Assembly (NCBI GenBank): GCA_029972135.1
Contig: CP124755.1
Coordinates: 496,001-560,000 of the forward strand
DNA length: 64,000 bases
Reading direction: 5' to 3'
DNA from: Candidatus Thiocaldithrix dubininis
Lineage (GTDB): Bacteria > Pseudomonadota > Gammaproteobacteria > Thiotrichales > Thiotrichaceae
The notes under the pieces were generated by a model. That model did not search any database. It saw only the letters and a program-made list of their open reading frames with translations, and was not told the origin of the DNA. The first letter of the stretch is position 1. The number at the start of each line of letters is the position of its first letter. The position numbers and the translations under genes were made by a program. Below, in pieces: positions 52,509 through 61,962 of this stretch.

Positions 52509-53401
52509 TGCTGAACGTTCGTGAGCATTTGCAGATTTGGCAGACCCGTATAGAACAGGTATTAGCACAAGTTCTGCCTGCTGATCATATTAATCCACAG
52601 CGTTTACATGCGGCCATGCGTTATTCCGTATTAAACGGTGGCAAGCGGATGCGCCCTTTATTGGTGTACGCTACCGGTGAAGCGTTAGGTATTCAACCAA
52701 GTGTGTTGGATATTCCGGCGGCGGCAATTGAATTAGTGCATGTGTATTCATTGGTACATGATGATTTGCCTGCAATGGACGATGATGATTTGCGGCGTGG
52801 TAAACCCACTTGTCATAAAGCCTATGATGAAGCAACTGCTATTTTAGTGGGTGATGGCTTACAAGCCTTAGCCTTCCAATTATTAGCGGCTCATCCGGAT
52901 TTGGCTATTCCAGCCGAACAGCGGCTAAAAATCATTGAATTATTAGCACAATCTGCAAGTTCGCGTGGTATGGTAGGTGGACAAGCCATTGATTTAGCAT
53001 CAGTTGGCAAAACGTTAACGGAAGTGGAATTAGAAAATATGCATATCCACAAAACCGGAGCGTTAATCCGCGCCAGTGTGTTAGCGGCTGCTTATACTGC
53101 GCACAGTATCAGCACTGAGCAACTGCATGCGCTAGATCATTATGCCAAATGTGTGGGTTTAGCCTTTCAAGTACAAGATGATATTTTGGATATTGAGAGT
53201 GAAACGCATGTGTTGGGTAAAACTCAAGGCGCGGATAAAGCCTTGGATAAACCCACTTATCCCGCCATTATTGGTATGGCTGCCTCAAAAGCAAAATTAC
53301 AACTGTTGCATGATGAAGCAATTGAGGCATTAAGCAGCTTTGGTGAGTCTGCGCAATTATTACGTGAAATTGCTGAGTTTACGGTAAAACGCTTACGCTA
53401 A
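52508..53401 (+). CDS. ispA: Farnesyl diphosphate synthase
   Basis: IspA condenses IPP with DMAPP and geranyl diphosphate. The 297-residue protein has the first Asp-rich motif [14 protein letters not shown] (85-98) and the second DDILDIESE, with the NGGKRMRP start. Its start shares one base with xseB. It is followed by dxs, so it sits in the terpenoid operon. Confidence 0.96.
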   Translation: MLNVREHLQIWQTRIEQVLAQVLPADHINPQRLHAAMRYSVLNGGKRMRPLLVYATGEALGIQPSVLDIPAAAIELVHVYSLVHDDLPAMDDDDLRRGKPTCHKAYDEATAILVGDGLQALAFQLLAAHPDLAIPAEQRLKIIELLAQSASSRGMVGGQAIDLASVGKTLTEVELENMHIHKTGALIRASVLAAAYTAHSISTEQLHALDHYAKCVGLAFQVQDDILDIESETHVLGKTQGADKALDKPTYPAIIGMAASKAKLQLLHDEAIEALSSFGESAQLLREIAEFTVKRLR

Positions 53402-53454
53402 GCGATGCACCATTTTTTAGGACAATAGTATTAAATGCTATGGGGAGCGCATCT

Positions 53455-55341
53455 GTGCTTGAATCTATTAATTCTCCCGCTGATTTACGGGCATTACATT
53501 TAGAAGAATTACCCGAAGTTTGTCAGGAGTTGCGTGAGTTTTTATTAAATTCTGTCACGCATAGCGGTGGGCATTTTTCCTCAAACTTGGGCACAGTGGA
53601 ATTAACTGTTGCCTTGCATTATGTGTTTAATACGCCGCAAGACCGTCTCGTGTGGGATGTAGGTCATCAAGCCTACGCGCATAAAATTCTCACTGGGCGA
53701 CGCGAACGTATGGATTCAATTCGCCAAAAAGACGGGTTAGCAGGCTTCCCTAAACGTTGCGAAAGCGAATATGACACGTTTGGCGTCGGGCATTCCAGTA
53801 CCTCGATTGGTGCAGCCTTAGGCATGGCATTAGCTGCTAAAATCAAGCAGGAAGACTATCAAGCCATTGCCATTATTGGCGACGGTGCGATGACAGCCGG
53901 TATGGCGTATGAGGCCTTAAATCATGCTGGGGATTTAGATGCCGATTTATTAGTGGTGCTAAATGACAATGAAATGTCGATCTCGCCGAATGTGGGGGCA
54001 TTGCGTAAATATTTAACTCGACTGTTATCGGGTCGTGTGTATTCATCCATGCGAGATACCGGTAAAAAAGCTTTATCGCATAGCCGTTCTTTATCGAAAT
54101 TAGCCAAGCTGACTGAAGAACACATGAAGGGTATGATTTTGCCCGGCACGTTATTCGAGGAAATGGGCTTTAAATACTACGGGCCGATTGACGGGCACGA
54201 TGTGCAAGAAATGGTACATGTGCTGAGTAACTTAAAGCAAATCAAAGGCCCGCGTTTATTGCATGTTTTGACGCAAAAAGGCAAAGGTTATGAACCAGCG
54301 GAAAATGACCCTTGTACTTATCATGGCGTAAGTCCTTTTGATTTAGATAAAGGTATTGTACCCAGTAGCAAGCGCTCTACTCCCACCTATACCCAAGTAT
54401 TTGGTCAATGGTTATGTGACATGGCAGCGTTAGACCCACGTTTAATTGGCATTACCCCAGCGATGCGTGAAGGTTCGGGTTTGGTGGAGTTTTCCGAACA
54501 ATACCCCGAGCGTTATTATGATGTGGGGATTGCTGAACAACATGCCGTAACGTTAGCCGCTGGTTTAGCTTGTGAAGGCTTAAAGCCAGTTGTCGCAATT
54601 TATTCAACCTTTTTACAACGCGCTTATGATCAATTAGTACATGATGTAGCGATTCAAAATTTGCCAGTATTGCTTGCGATTGATCGGGCGGGTTTAGTCG
54701 GTGCAGATGGGCCTACCCATTCCGGCAATTACGATATTTCATATTTGCGTTGCATTCCGAATATGGTGTTAATGGCACCTGCCGATGAAGATGAATGCCG
54801 ACAAATGTTGTATACCGGCTTTTTACATCATGGCCCTGCGGCTGTGCGTTATCCGCGTGGTAAAGGTATTGGGGTCGAACCCGATAAAGCGTTGCATGCA
54901 TTGCCGTTGGGTAAAGCCTTAAAATTGCGTACAGGCAAATCCATTGCCATTCTAATGTTTGGCTCATTATTAACCGCTTGCCAAGAAGCAGCCGATACCC
55001 TAGATACCAGTTTGGTGAATATGCGCTTTATTAAACCGTTAGATGAGAGCATGCTGCGGGAATTGGCGCGTACGCATGATTTATTAGTTACCGTGGAAGA
55101 TAATGCGATTGCCGGTGGCGCAGGTAGTGCGGTAAATGAATTTTTACATGCGGAAGGCTTGCATACGGATGTATTAAATTTAGGTATTCCAGATCGTTAT
55201 ATTGAACATGCGCTACGTGAGGAACAATTAGCCGCTTGTGGTTTAGATGCAGCAGGCATTATGCAGCAAATTTCTGCCCATAAAAATGGCAAAACTTGCG
55301 TCTTTCCAAGCACTTCTCTATCATCCGCCGGTTTACGCTAA
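53455..55341 (+). CDS. dxs: 1-deoxy-D-xylulose-5-phosphate synthase
   Basis: Dxs makes DXP from pyruvate and glyceraldehyde-3-phosphate, the first step of the MEP pathway. I take the GTG at 53455, which follows GGGGAG at seven bases, over an ATG at 53440 that has none; the protein is then 628 residues. The TPP-binding motif [34 protein letters not shown] and [18 protein letters not shown] are all present. It is 53 bases behind ispA and nine before queD. Confidence 0.95.
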   Translation: MLESINSPADLRALHLEELPEVCQELREFLLNSVTHSGGHFSSNLGTVELTVALHYVFNTPQDRLVWDVGHQAYAHKILTGRRERMDSIRQKDGLAGFPKRCESEYDTFGVGHSSTSIGAALGMALAAKIKQEDYQAIAIIGDGAMTAGMAYEALNHAGDLDADLLVVLNDNEMSISPNVGALRKYLTRLLSGRVYSSMRDTGKKALSHSRSLSKLAKLTEEHMKGMILPGTLFEEMGFKYYGPIDGHDVQEMVHVLSNLKQIKGPRLLHVLTQKGKGYEPAENDPCTYHGVSPFDLDKGIVPSSKRSTPTYTQVFGQWLCDMAALDPRLIGITPAMREGSGLVEFSEQYPERYYDVGIAEQHAVTLAAGLACEGLKPVVAIYSTFLQRAYDQLVHDVAIQNLPVLLAIDRAGLVGADGPTHSGNYDISYLRCIPNMVLMAPADEDECRQMLYTGFLHHGPAAVRYPRGKGIGVEPDKALHALPLGKALKLRTGKSIAILMFGSLLTACQEAADTLDTSLVNMRFIKPLDESMLRELARTHDLLVTVEDNAIAGGAGSAVNEFLHAEGLHTDVLNLGIPDRYIEHALREEQLAACGLDAAGIMQQISAHKNGKTCVFPSTSLSSAGLR

Positions 55342-55350
55342 TTAGATGCT

Positions 55351-55725
55351 ATGGCTATTTACACTTTAAAAGTTCTTGCTGATTTTGCGTCTGCACACAC
55401 ATTACGCGATTATCCCGGCGCTTGTAGTCGTATGCATGGGCACAATTGGAAAATTGAAGCAGAAGTTCAAGCGACGCAACTTAATGAAATTGGAATGGCG
55501 ATTGATTTCAAAGAGATTAAGCGTGAAGTACGGGCGATTGCGGATGAACTGGATCATCGCTATTTGAATGATTTAGCGCCTTTTCAGGACATTAATCCCA
55601 CCGCTGAAAATATTGCGCGTTATTTTTTCCAGCGCCTTGCGCAACGTTTAAATAACGAGCGAGTACACGTTAGCGCCTTAACCATTTGGGAAACAGACCG
55701 TGCTTGCGTGCGTTACGCCGAATAA
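55351..55725 (+). CDS. queD: 6-carboxy-5,6,7,8-tetrahydropterin synthase
   Basis: QueD converts dihydroneopterin triphosphate to CPH4 on the queuosine pathway. The 124-residue protein has zinc ligands His16, His29 and His31 and catalytic Cys25 (ASAHTLRDYPGACSRMHGHN). IDFKEIKREVRAIADELDHR and NPTAENIARYFFQRL complete the fold. It follows dxs closely, so it is probably read through from the terpenoid operon. Confidence 0.93.
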   Translation: MAIYTLKVLADFASAHTLRDYPGACSRMHGHNWKIEAEVQATQLNEIGMAIDFKEIKREVRAIADELDHRYLNDLAPFQDINPTAENIARYFFQRLAQRLNNERVHVSALTIWETDRACVRYAE

Positions 55726-55857
55726 TAAAGGCAGGCGGGCTTGTTCCACGAGTTAGATAACCGCCCTAAATCGGCAAAAGCCCACTATAATTTTGCCCTA
55801 TGCGAGTATTGTTAAGAACGGTACTCAGCCAACACACATAATCTAAGGAGCGTTGCT

Positions 55858-56490
55858 ATGCGATATGTAATTGGATTTTTAAGCTTTGAGTGGTTGCGGG
55901 TATTAGATTTTATTGCCCCTTTATTAATGCGTCTATTTTTAGCGCCTTTATTTTGGGTAGCAGGTACACAACACTTAGGGTTATTTTCCGGTCCTAATTT
56001 TGTCGTATGGAAGCCTAGCACTTGGACAAATGCGCAAGCGCATCAAGACAGTTTAGCCAGCCTTAATAATATGACCTTGTTCGGAATGGACACGGGCAGT
56101 TTATTGAATTTATTAGGCGCAATTGAACTGTTTGCAGGTGTAGTCTTAATTTTGGGCTTGGGCGTGCGTTGGATTAGCTTACTGCTATTATTTGTGGTAG
56201 GCGTCTGGTTTGCCTCTAGTTTAGGCGATTCCAGTCTAGGCTCGGTATTGCATAATTTCTTGCTGAGTCACGGCTATACCACTATCGCTAATAACCCAAC
56301 TGAAGTGTATATGGCGTATTTCGTTATGCTGATTGCGTTATTTTTTATGGGCGGCGGTCGTTGGATTAGTTTAGATTGGTTTATTTATCGGGCAATGGTG
56401 CAAAAAGCTAACCCAGGCGATACCTATCATGATGATCCATTTGAAATTGATGCGACTGATGATTACGGTACACAACAAACCAAATATTAA
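55858..56490 (+). CDS. DoxX-family membrane protein
   Basis: The 210-residue protein has four membrane helices (LLMRLFLAPLFWVAGTQHLG; LLNLLGAIELFAGVVLILGLG; ISLLLLFVVGVWFASS; AYFVMLIALFFMGGGRWISL) in the DoxX pattern, with a large loop containing a Trp-rich section. DoxX proteins are quinone-linked oxidoreductase subunits in some archaea and less defined in bacteria. AAGGAG precedes the ATG. The gene has its own terminator. Confidence 0.8.
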   Translation: MRYVIGFLSFEWLRVLDFIAPLLMRLFLAPLFWVAGTQHLGLFSGPNFVVWKPSTWTNAQAHQDSLASLNNMTLFGMDTGSLLNLLGAIELFAGVVLILGLGVRWISLLLLFVVGVWFASSLGDSSLGSVLHNFLLSHGYTTIANNPTEVYMAYFVMLIALFFMGGGRWISLDWFIYRAMVQKANPGDTYHDDPFEIDATDDYGTQQTKY

Positions 56491-56511
56491 ACGGTTGTTT
56501 AAAAAATAGAT

Positions 56512-56539
56512 AAAAAGGTTGCATTAGCAGCCTTTTTTT
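56512..56539 (+). terminator. Terminator after the DoxX gene
   Basis: GGTTGC and GCAGCC form a short stem (one G-U pair) flanked by A- and T-runs, so it may act in both directions. Confidence 0.75.
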
Positions 56540-56555
56540 ATGGCAATTTCAGCAA

Positions 56556-56810
56556 TTAGGATAGACCGTTATTGCGTTGCGCCTTTAACTTGGCATCGTT
56601 ATGTTTCATTAGTTGCAAGGTTAAATAAATTTTGGCGGGAATAGAGAGAAATAAACCGCCTGCAATCAAGCCCGCAATCAGTGCAATTCCCTGTACACCT
56701 TGCTGTGTCACAATATCGGTAAAGATAACTAAACTCACGCCAATCGCCGCAATACCTAAGCCGACGATGATTAAGCCATACATCAGGCGTGTTAAGTTCT
56801 GTTCGTTCAT
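56556..56810 (-). CDS. Small two-helix membrane protein
   Basis: The 84 residues hold two membrane helices (MYGLIIVGLGIAAIGVSLVI and GIALIAGLIAGGLFLSIPAK) and a basic C terminus (HNDAKLKAQRNN). I do not recognise the family. It faces the shared terminator of the DoxX gene. Confidence 0.65.
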   Translation of the reverse strand: MNEQNLTRLMYGLIIVGLGIAAIGVSLVIFTDIVTQQGVQGIALIAGLIAGGLFLSIPAKIYLTLQLMKHNDAKLKAQRNNGLS

Positions 56811-56875
56811 AGCAGCGTTCCGTGGATAAAGTTATAGCCACTAGTATGGCATAACCGCTTTAATACACATTGATT

Positions 56876-58804
56876 CTAATCAAGCTGTAATTGCGCTTGC
56901 TCCTCTGGTTTTAAATGATGCGCCAATTTTTGCAGCAAAATATCCCGGGTTTGCAAGGCTTTATCTTTTTGCGTTAGTTGCTGTGTCAGTTGATTAATAA
57001 TCGTATCTTTCAGTTGGATCACTTTCTCGCGTTGCTGGACTTTTTGCTCTAACTCATCCGCATCTAAGGCAGGTAAGCTGGCTAATTGACCATTGCCTGT
57101 CATACTTACCAAAGTTTCTAGTTGTTGACTTAAATGCAGTTCGCGCCGCATGTATTGCTGTTCACGCTCGCCAATATGCAATTCACGTTGTTGTAAATCC
57201 TGTTCACGATTCAATAATGCCGATTCGCGTTCACCCATTTGACAGCTTTGTTCCAGCATATGCTGGTCTTTGTTTTGCAATAACTTGTCACGTTCTTCCA
57301 ACATTGCAGCTTGTTCATGCAATTGTTTGCCTTGTTGTTGAATTAAACCGTCTTTTTCATGCAGCAATTTATCTTTATCGCTTAAGGCGGCTAATTGTTG
57401 GCTAAGCAGTTGTTCCTTGGTTTGCAATGCCTGATCAAGCTGATTAGTCTTAGCCAAATAAGATTGCTCTTGTTGCATTAAACGGTCTTCACGTTCGTTT
57501 AATAACTGTTCTTTAGCATGTAGGCGAGCACTGTTATCATGTATAAATTGTTCTTTTTCGCTCAACATTTGTGCTTTTTGTTGTAACAAGTGGGTTAATT
57601 CGAGCAATTGTTGATCTTTGCCGCTTAGTATCGTTTCCAGTTCGATTAACCGTTGTTGAGCTTGATCACCTTGACTTTGCAAGGTTTGCCACTGTTTAGC
57701 CAATTGCGTTAACTGTTCACTCAATTGATTAATCTGTTGGTCGCGTTGTTGTAGTTGTTGTAATTGGCTTTGAATTTGTTGGTCGCGTTCTTGAATCAGT
57801 TGTTCTTTATTCGTCAGATAGGCTTCTTTCGCACTGATTTGCTGGGTAAATTTCACCAACTCATAACTATGTTGCGCAACTTGCCCCTCGTAGTCCTCAA
57901 TTAACTGGGTCTTGCTAACAATTTGTTCTTCTAACGTATGAATTTGATCGACTAATTGATCGTAACGCACTTGCATAGCGCGATCATTTTCCTGAATCGT
58001 AATATTACGCGCCGCAATGATTTGTTCTTTATGAGTTAGCTGTTGCAAGTTTTGCGCAAGCATCTGTTCTAGTTCTTGAGCGCGTAAATCTTTCTTCTGA
58101 ATAACTTGGGTTTGCGCCAACAACTGTTCATCGCGCCGACTAATTTGTTCACTACTGCGTTGTAACAACACATCACGCTTACGAATTTGCTGATTTTTTT
58201 CGTCAATGTCGGCGGTGTATTTTTGGAATTGCTCGGTTAAGCGTTGTAACTGCTGATCCCGTTGATTGAGTTGTTGATCCCGCTCACTTAACTGCTGGTT
58301 ACGATCCTGAATAGTTTGTTGCGCTATCTGTAATTGCTGTTCTAACTCGTGTAAACCCAGTTGTAATTGGCTGAACTGTTGTTCAAAAACCTGTTTAACT
58401 TGATCTTGCTGTTGGTTGGCTAATTCGAGTTGTAACTGTGCTAGCTTTTGCTGGTCGTGTTCTAATAATTCCGCTTGCTGTGCAATATATTGTTCACGCG
58501 CTTGTAATGTCGTTTGGGTTTGTTGTAGTTGCTCATGAATAGCATCTAACGCTTGCTGTTGTGTTTGCAAGTGTTGTTCATAAGTAGCCTGCGCCTGCGT
58601 GGATTGTTGAGCCGCTTCTGCTAAATGTTTAATTTGCTGGTCTTTATCGCTTAAATTTTGTTGCAGTTGCGCCAATATGTGTTCGCATTCTTGCAGTTGC
58701 GCTGTGGCTTCGCGCCAGCGATCTAATAGAAACTGCCGATCGGCCGCAGTCAAAAAACGATTAGCCTCTATTTTTTCAACTAGCGCTTGTTCTTCAGGAT
58801 TCAT
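56876..58804 (-). CDS. Long Gln-rich coiled-coil protein
   Basis: The 642-residue protein is almost entirely coiled coil from about residue 30 on, with Gln as the dominant residue and repeated units of the type NERDRLMQQEQ and ERDQQIQSQLQQL. There is no signal peptide or membrane helix. The N-terminal ~30 residues (VEKIEANRFLTAADRQFLLD) form the only non-repeat part. A filament or scaffold role is plausible, as with crescentin- or Scy-like bacterial proteins, but composition alone cannot show it. It lies upstream of rpoH on the opposite strand. Confidence 0.8.
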   Translation of the reverse strand: MNPEEQALVEKIEANRFLTAADRQFLLDRWREATAQLQECEHILAQLQQNLSDKDQQIKHLAEAAQQSTQAQATYEQHLQTQQQALDAIHEQLQQTQTTLQAREQYIAQQAELLEHDQQKLAQLQLELANQQQDQVKQVFEQQFSQLQLGLHELEQQLQIAQQTIQDRNQQLSERDQQLNQRDQQLQRLTEQFQKYTADIDEKNQQIRKRDVLLQRSSEQISRRDEQLLAQTQVIQKKDLRAQELEQMLAQNLQQLTHKEQIIAARNITIQENDRAMQVRYDQLVDQIHTLEEQIVSKTQLIEDYEGQVAQHSYELVKFTQQISAKEAYLTNKEQLIQERDQQIQSQLQQLQQRDQQINQLSEQLTQLAKQWQTLQSQGDQAQQRLIELETILSGKDQQLLELTHLLQQKAQMLSEKEQFIHDNSARLHAKEQLLNEREDRLMQQEQSYLAKTNQLDQALQTKEQLLSQQLAALSDKDKLLHEKDGLIQQQGKQLHEQAAMLEERDKLLQNKDQHMLEQSCQMGERESALLNREQDLQQRELHIGEREQQYMRRELHLSQQLETLVSMTGNGQLASLPALDADELEQKVQQREKVIQLKDTIINQLTQQLTQKDKALQTRDILLQKLAHHLKPEEQAQLQLD

Positions 58805-59030
58805 TAGCTGCTCAGATTGTTAGTTATTCGTTAAAAATTACACTATCCAGTAATCAGTGTATTGTTAATGGTAGGACTGGCTAAATTTTTATATTTTTAA
58901 GGCTAAAACGATAGCTTAGACCGACGAGCGTCTATAATTTTTCAATCGCTTGACGTGTAAGGGGATAGCGTAGCCTAGGCATAAAAACCTTACATGAATT
59001 TAATAAAAAACCATGAACTCTACCTTAGAA

Positions 59031-59057
59031 TTAGCACTCTAAGTATCAGAGTGCTAA
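59031..59057 (+). promoter_or_regulatory. Perfect CIRCE operator (HrcA binding site) upstream of rpoH
   Basis: TTAGCACTC (59031-59039), a nine-base spacer and GAGTGCTAA (59049-59057) match the CIRCE consensus exactly. The site lies 31 bases before the rpoH ATG, in the expected position for repression of rpoH by HrcA. No hrcA, groESL or dnaK is in the window. Confidence 0.95.
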
Positions 59058-59088
59058 CATGCACTACACTGAATCAAGGAGATTTTAG

Positions 59089-59955
59089 ATGACCAACGCT
59101 TTAGTTCTCAAAGGCCAAATGTTGCCGGTTCCAGTTGGTAATCTGGAAAGTTACATCCATGCGATCCATGCGATTCCGGTATTAAACGCAGACGAAGAAA
59201 AACAATTAGCCCAGCGTTTAAAATTACAGGAAGACTTGGAGGCAGCTCGGCAATTAATTCTGCATAACTTGCGTTTTGTAGTGAAAGTAGCGCGTGGCTA
59301 TAACGGTTATGGCTTGCCTTTAGGTGATTTGGTACAAGAAGGCAATGTGGGTTTAATGAAAGCAGTGAAACGCTTTGACCCAGATATGAATGTGCGTTTG
59401 ATTTCCTTTGCTGTACATTGGATTCGTGCAGAAATTCACGAGTTCATCTTACGCAACTGGAAAATTGTGAAAGTGGCGACTACCAAAGCACAACGCAAAT
59501 TGTTCTTTAATTTGCGTAGTAGCAAACAGCGCTTAGGTTGGTTAAGTAATGAAGAAGCCAAATCAATGGCGGATGAGTTAGGCGTGACCACAGCCGAAGT
59601 CTATGAAATGGAAAAACGCTTAAGTGCGAATGATGTCACGTTTGATTTGAGTCCAGATCAAGACGATGATGAAGGCGCATTTGCTCCTAGCCAGTATTTG
59701 GCAGCAGAATCGGCAGACCCGGCTGAAACCTTAGAAGCTGAAGAATGGGATGCTTATACCCGTGATCGTTTCCAAAGCGCTTTAAACGGGCTGGATGCAC
59801 GCAGTAAAGATATTTTGGCACAACGTTGGTTAGCAGAGGAAAAAGCAACTCTGCAAGACTTGGCGGATAAATACAAAGTATCGGCTGAACGCATTCGTCA
59901 GTTAGAAAATGCAGCAGTGAATAAACTTAAAGCGGCTGTATTAGAAGCGGCTTAA
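59089..59955 (+). CDS. rpoH: RNA polymerase heat-shock sigma factor 32
   Basis: Sigma-32 directs transcription of heat-shock genes. The 288-residue protein has region 2 with the core-binding [39 protein letters not shown] and [20 protein letters not shown]. The RpoH box (QRKLFFNLR) identifies it as sigma-32, and a region 4 HTH ends it ([20 protein letters not shown]). AAGGAG precedes the ATG. A CIRCE element lies immediately upstream, which suggests direct HrcA control. A bidirectional terminator follows. Confidence 0.97.
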   Translation: MTNALVLKGQMLPVPVGNLESYIHAIHAIPVLNADEEKQLAQRLKLQEDLEAARQLILHNLRFVVKVARGYNGYGLPLGDLVQEGNVGLMKAVKRFDPDMNVRLISFAVHWIRAEIHEFILRNWKIVKVATTKAQRKLFFNLRSSKQRLGWLSNEEAKSMADELGVTTAEVYEMEKRLSANDVTFDLSPDQDDDEGAFAPSQYLAAESADPAETLEAEEWDAYTRDRFQSALNGLDARSKDILAQRWLAEEKATLQDLADKYKVSAERIRQLENAAVNKLKAAVLEAA

Positions 59956-59983
59956 ATTCGGTCTAAGTGTATGAACGTCTCAC

Positions 59984-60013
59984 AAAAAAAGGCTGCAAGT
60001 TGCAGCCTTTTTG
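59984..60013. terminator. Bidirectional terminator between rpoH and the 36-residue peptide gene
   Basis: AAAAAGGCTGC pairs perfectly with GCAGCCTTTTT, with A-run and T-run on either side. Confidence 0.9.
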
Positions 60014-60033
60014 CTGTATAGCGTTTTTGCTTA

Positions 60034-60144
60034 TTAGTAGATTGGCGAACCGCTTAATACTACTGAGAAGAAGCAAATCCAAGCCCACGCCATTAAAGCC
60101 ACAATAATGGCAGCAGGCAAACCATAATCCCAACTTAAATCCAT
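60034..60144 (-). CDS. 36-residue single-helix membrane peptide
   Basis: The frame begins ATG GAT TTA AGT with GAGGTGAGC about four to twelve bases upstream. It encodes MDLSWDYGLPAAIIVALMAW followed by AWICFFSVVLSGSPIY and a stop, and the convergent terminator with rpoH lies immediately behind. A single 20-22-residue hydrophobic helix with a Trp-rich middle makes it a plausible membrane microprotein, comparable in size to CydX or CcoQ. No known family is recognised. The start, ribosome site, helix and terminator together support expression. Confidence 0.6.
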   Translation of the reverse strand: MDLSWDYGLPAAIIVALMAWAWICFFSVVLSGSPIY

Positions 60145-60254
60145 ATGCTCACCTCAAACTTAAAATACGTTAGCTATTATGCCTAACTTATGAATCGCTT
60201 GTCATGATATGACTCAAACTTGAGAGGGGTCAAGCAAGAATTAGCCGTGACTAA

Positions 60255-60821
60255 TTAAGCGCCTTCGATCACAAAACTATTACTTAAGGTTTCGGGATAA
60301 CGATTGCGTAATTTATCGCGTAATGCTTCGGCAGGCTCGCGTTTATTGAACGCCCCGATTCGCAGTTTAAACATAATGCCATCCGGTGTTTGAATGCTTA
60401 CCAAATAAGCTGGGTAGCCTGCCTGAATTAACGCATCGCGTAATTCATATAAACGGCGTGAGTCGTAACCTGCTGCCGCTTGTACAGCATAGCGTTGTTT
60501 TGTGAGTTGTGTACTCTCATCTGGGCGCTTAACCGGTTTACGTTCGCTGTTCGCCTCTGATTTGTGACGTTCGCGGCTGTGGGTGGAACTGGATTGGTTT
60601 GCTAAATGATCATCATATAAATCGGCATCGGGGGGCGTACTAAAAATGCGTTTTACACTCGAAAAATCGGGTTTATAGTGTATATATGGAAAACTATTTT
60701 TTTGGTACAACACTGCCGCGCCAACCACAATGGCAATAATCAGAAAGGCATGTAATAAGTTAAATTGCCCCCTTTGTCTTTTTGAATAGTGCTGGTGTTT
60801 CAGCCATTTAGGATTATTCAC
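60255..60821 (-). CDS. SPOR-domain membrane protein
   Basis: The start is taken at GTG 60821, which follows AGAGGT at six bases; an upstream in-frame GTG at 60839 has no such site. The 188-residue protein has a basic cytoplasmic N terminus, one membrane helix (LLHAFLIIAIVVGAAVLY), a Ser/Arg/Lys-rich linker and a C-terminal SPOR domain (AVQAAAGYDSRRLYELRDAL). It is the second SPOR protein of the window and is probably septal or wall-bound through denuded glycan. Confidence 0.85.
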   Translation of the reverse strand: MNNPKWLKHQHYSKRQRGQFNLLHAFLIIAIVVGAAVLYQKNSFPYIHYKPDFSSVKRIFSTPPDADLYDDHLANQSSSTHSRERHKSEANSERKPVKRPDESTQLTKQRYAVQAAAGYDSRRLYELRDALIQAGYPAYLVSIQTPDGIMFKLRIGAFNKREPAEALRDKLRNRYPETLSNSFVIEGA

Positions 60822-60952
60822 GCCTACCTCTAAAGCCACCTATACTTACCCTTTGACTATAGACAAAAAGCTAAAGATCCGAAAATAGCAATTTTTACGT
60901 AAATTCTTAAGATTTGTTTTGAAATTAATACTGCCGTAGCAGGGATGATGAC

Positions 60953-61858
60953 ATGAAAAAAATTATAGCAACAACCTTTTGTGCAATCTTAAGCCTAGGC
61001 AGTATTACAAATGCCTTGGCGGGGGATTTATACGAAGTGAATGTTTCCACTACCTTAATGGTACGCGCTAAACCCGATAGTAATGCCAGTAGTTTAGGCA
61101 CATTAAAGCGGGGTGCAGAAGTGGAAGTGAATCAGTTAGTGGGTAATAACCAAACTATTGGCGGCGTGAAAGGGCGCTGGGCAGAAATTGATTATAAGCA
61201 GCAAACTGGCTATGTCTTTACAGGCTTTTTAAAACCTATAAATACGAATACCAACGCAGCTACTGATAACGATGCGACCAGTAGCACAACTAAACCTGCT
61301 AACACAGCTACACCGGGGAAAGCAAAACACGCTAACTTATTGGCGGAATTAGCCGAAAAATACCCTAGTTATTACGCCAATGGGGTGTTTGTGGTGGATG
61401 ACAGCGAACAACGTATGTATTGGTATAAAAATGATAAATTAGTACAAAAATTTACGATTTCAACCGCTGCGAATGGTTTAGGTAACAAACCCGAAAGCAA
61501 TACCACGCCAGCCGGAGCGCATCGTATTAGTACCAAAATCGGCAAAAATGCAGCACGCGGCGCGGTATTCGACAAACTGCAAAATACTGGGGAAATTGCC
61601 AAGATTTATACCAAACCCAATTACAGCGCCACAGCTTTAGTGTTATCACGCATTTTGCGTTTAGACGGTTTAGAACCGGGCAAAAATAAAGGCGGTAGTG
61701 TGGATACGTTTAACCGGGCGATTTATTTTCACGGCACGAATAAAGAAGGTAATTTAGGCAAACGCGCCTCACACGGCTGTATTCGCATGAAAAACGACGA
61801 AGTAATTGAATTATTTGGGCAAGTATCTGTGGATACGTTGGTTTATATTCAGCCTTAA
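60953..61858 (+). CDS. L,D-transpeptidase with SH3-like domain
   Basis: The 301-residue protein has a signal peptide (IIATTFCAILSLGSITNALA), a bacterial SH3 domain (VNVSTTLMVRAKPDSNASSL to GYVFTGFLKP), a Thr/Asn/Ala-rich linker and a YkuD catalytic domain. The active-site Cys276 lies in SHGCIRMKND, with the expected His in IYFHGTN. The enzyme should form 3-3 peptidoglycan crosslinks or attach proteins to the wall. It is a lone gene, divergent from the SPOR gene. Confidence 0.9.
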   Translation: MKKIIATTFCAILSLGSITNALAGDLYEVNVSTTLMVRAKPDSNASSLGTLKRGAEVEVNQLVGNNQTIGGVKGRWAEIDYKQQTGYVFTGFLKPINTNTNAATDNDATSSTTKPANTATPGKAKHANLLAELAEKYPSYYANGVFVVDDSEQRMYWYKNDKLVQKFTISTAANGLGNKPESNTTPAGAHRISTKIGKNAARGAVFDKLQNTGEIAKIYTKPNYSATALVLSRILRLDGLEPGKNKGGSVDTFNRAIYFHGTNKEGNLGKRASHGCIRMKNDEVIELFGQVSVDTLVYIQP

Positions 61859-61962
61859 ATATTGTCAAATTAAGTTTTTCTAAATGATTAGCGAACTAAA
61901 ACTACTCTCCAGTGCTACAACCTGTAGACACTGGATTACGAGTATCCATAATAGTTTTAGAT

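Noticed and set aside
55741-55765. Possible parS-like half site near TTGTTCCACGAG
   Set aside because: Only one half matches; the other arm does not form the palindrome TGTTTCACGTGAAACA or its close variants.
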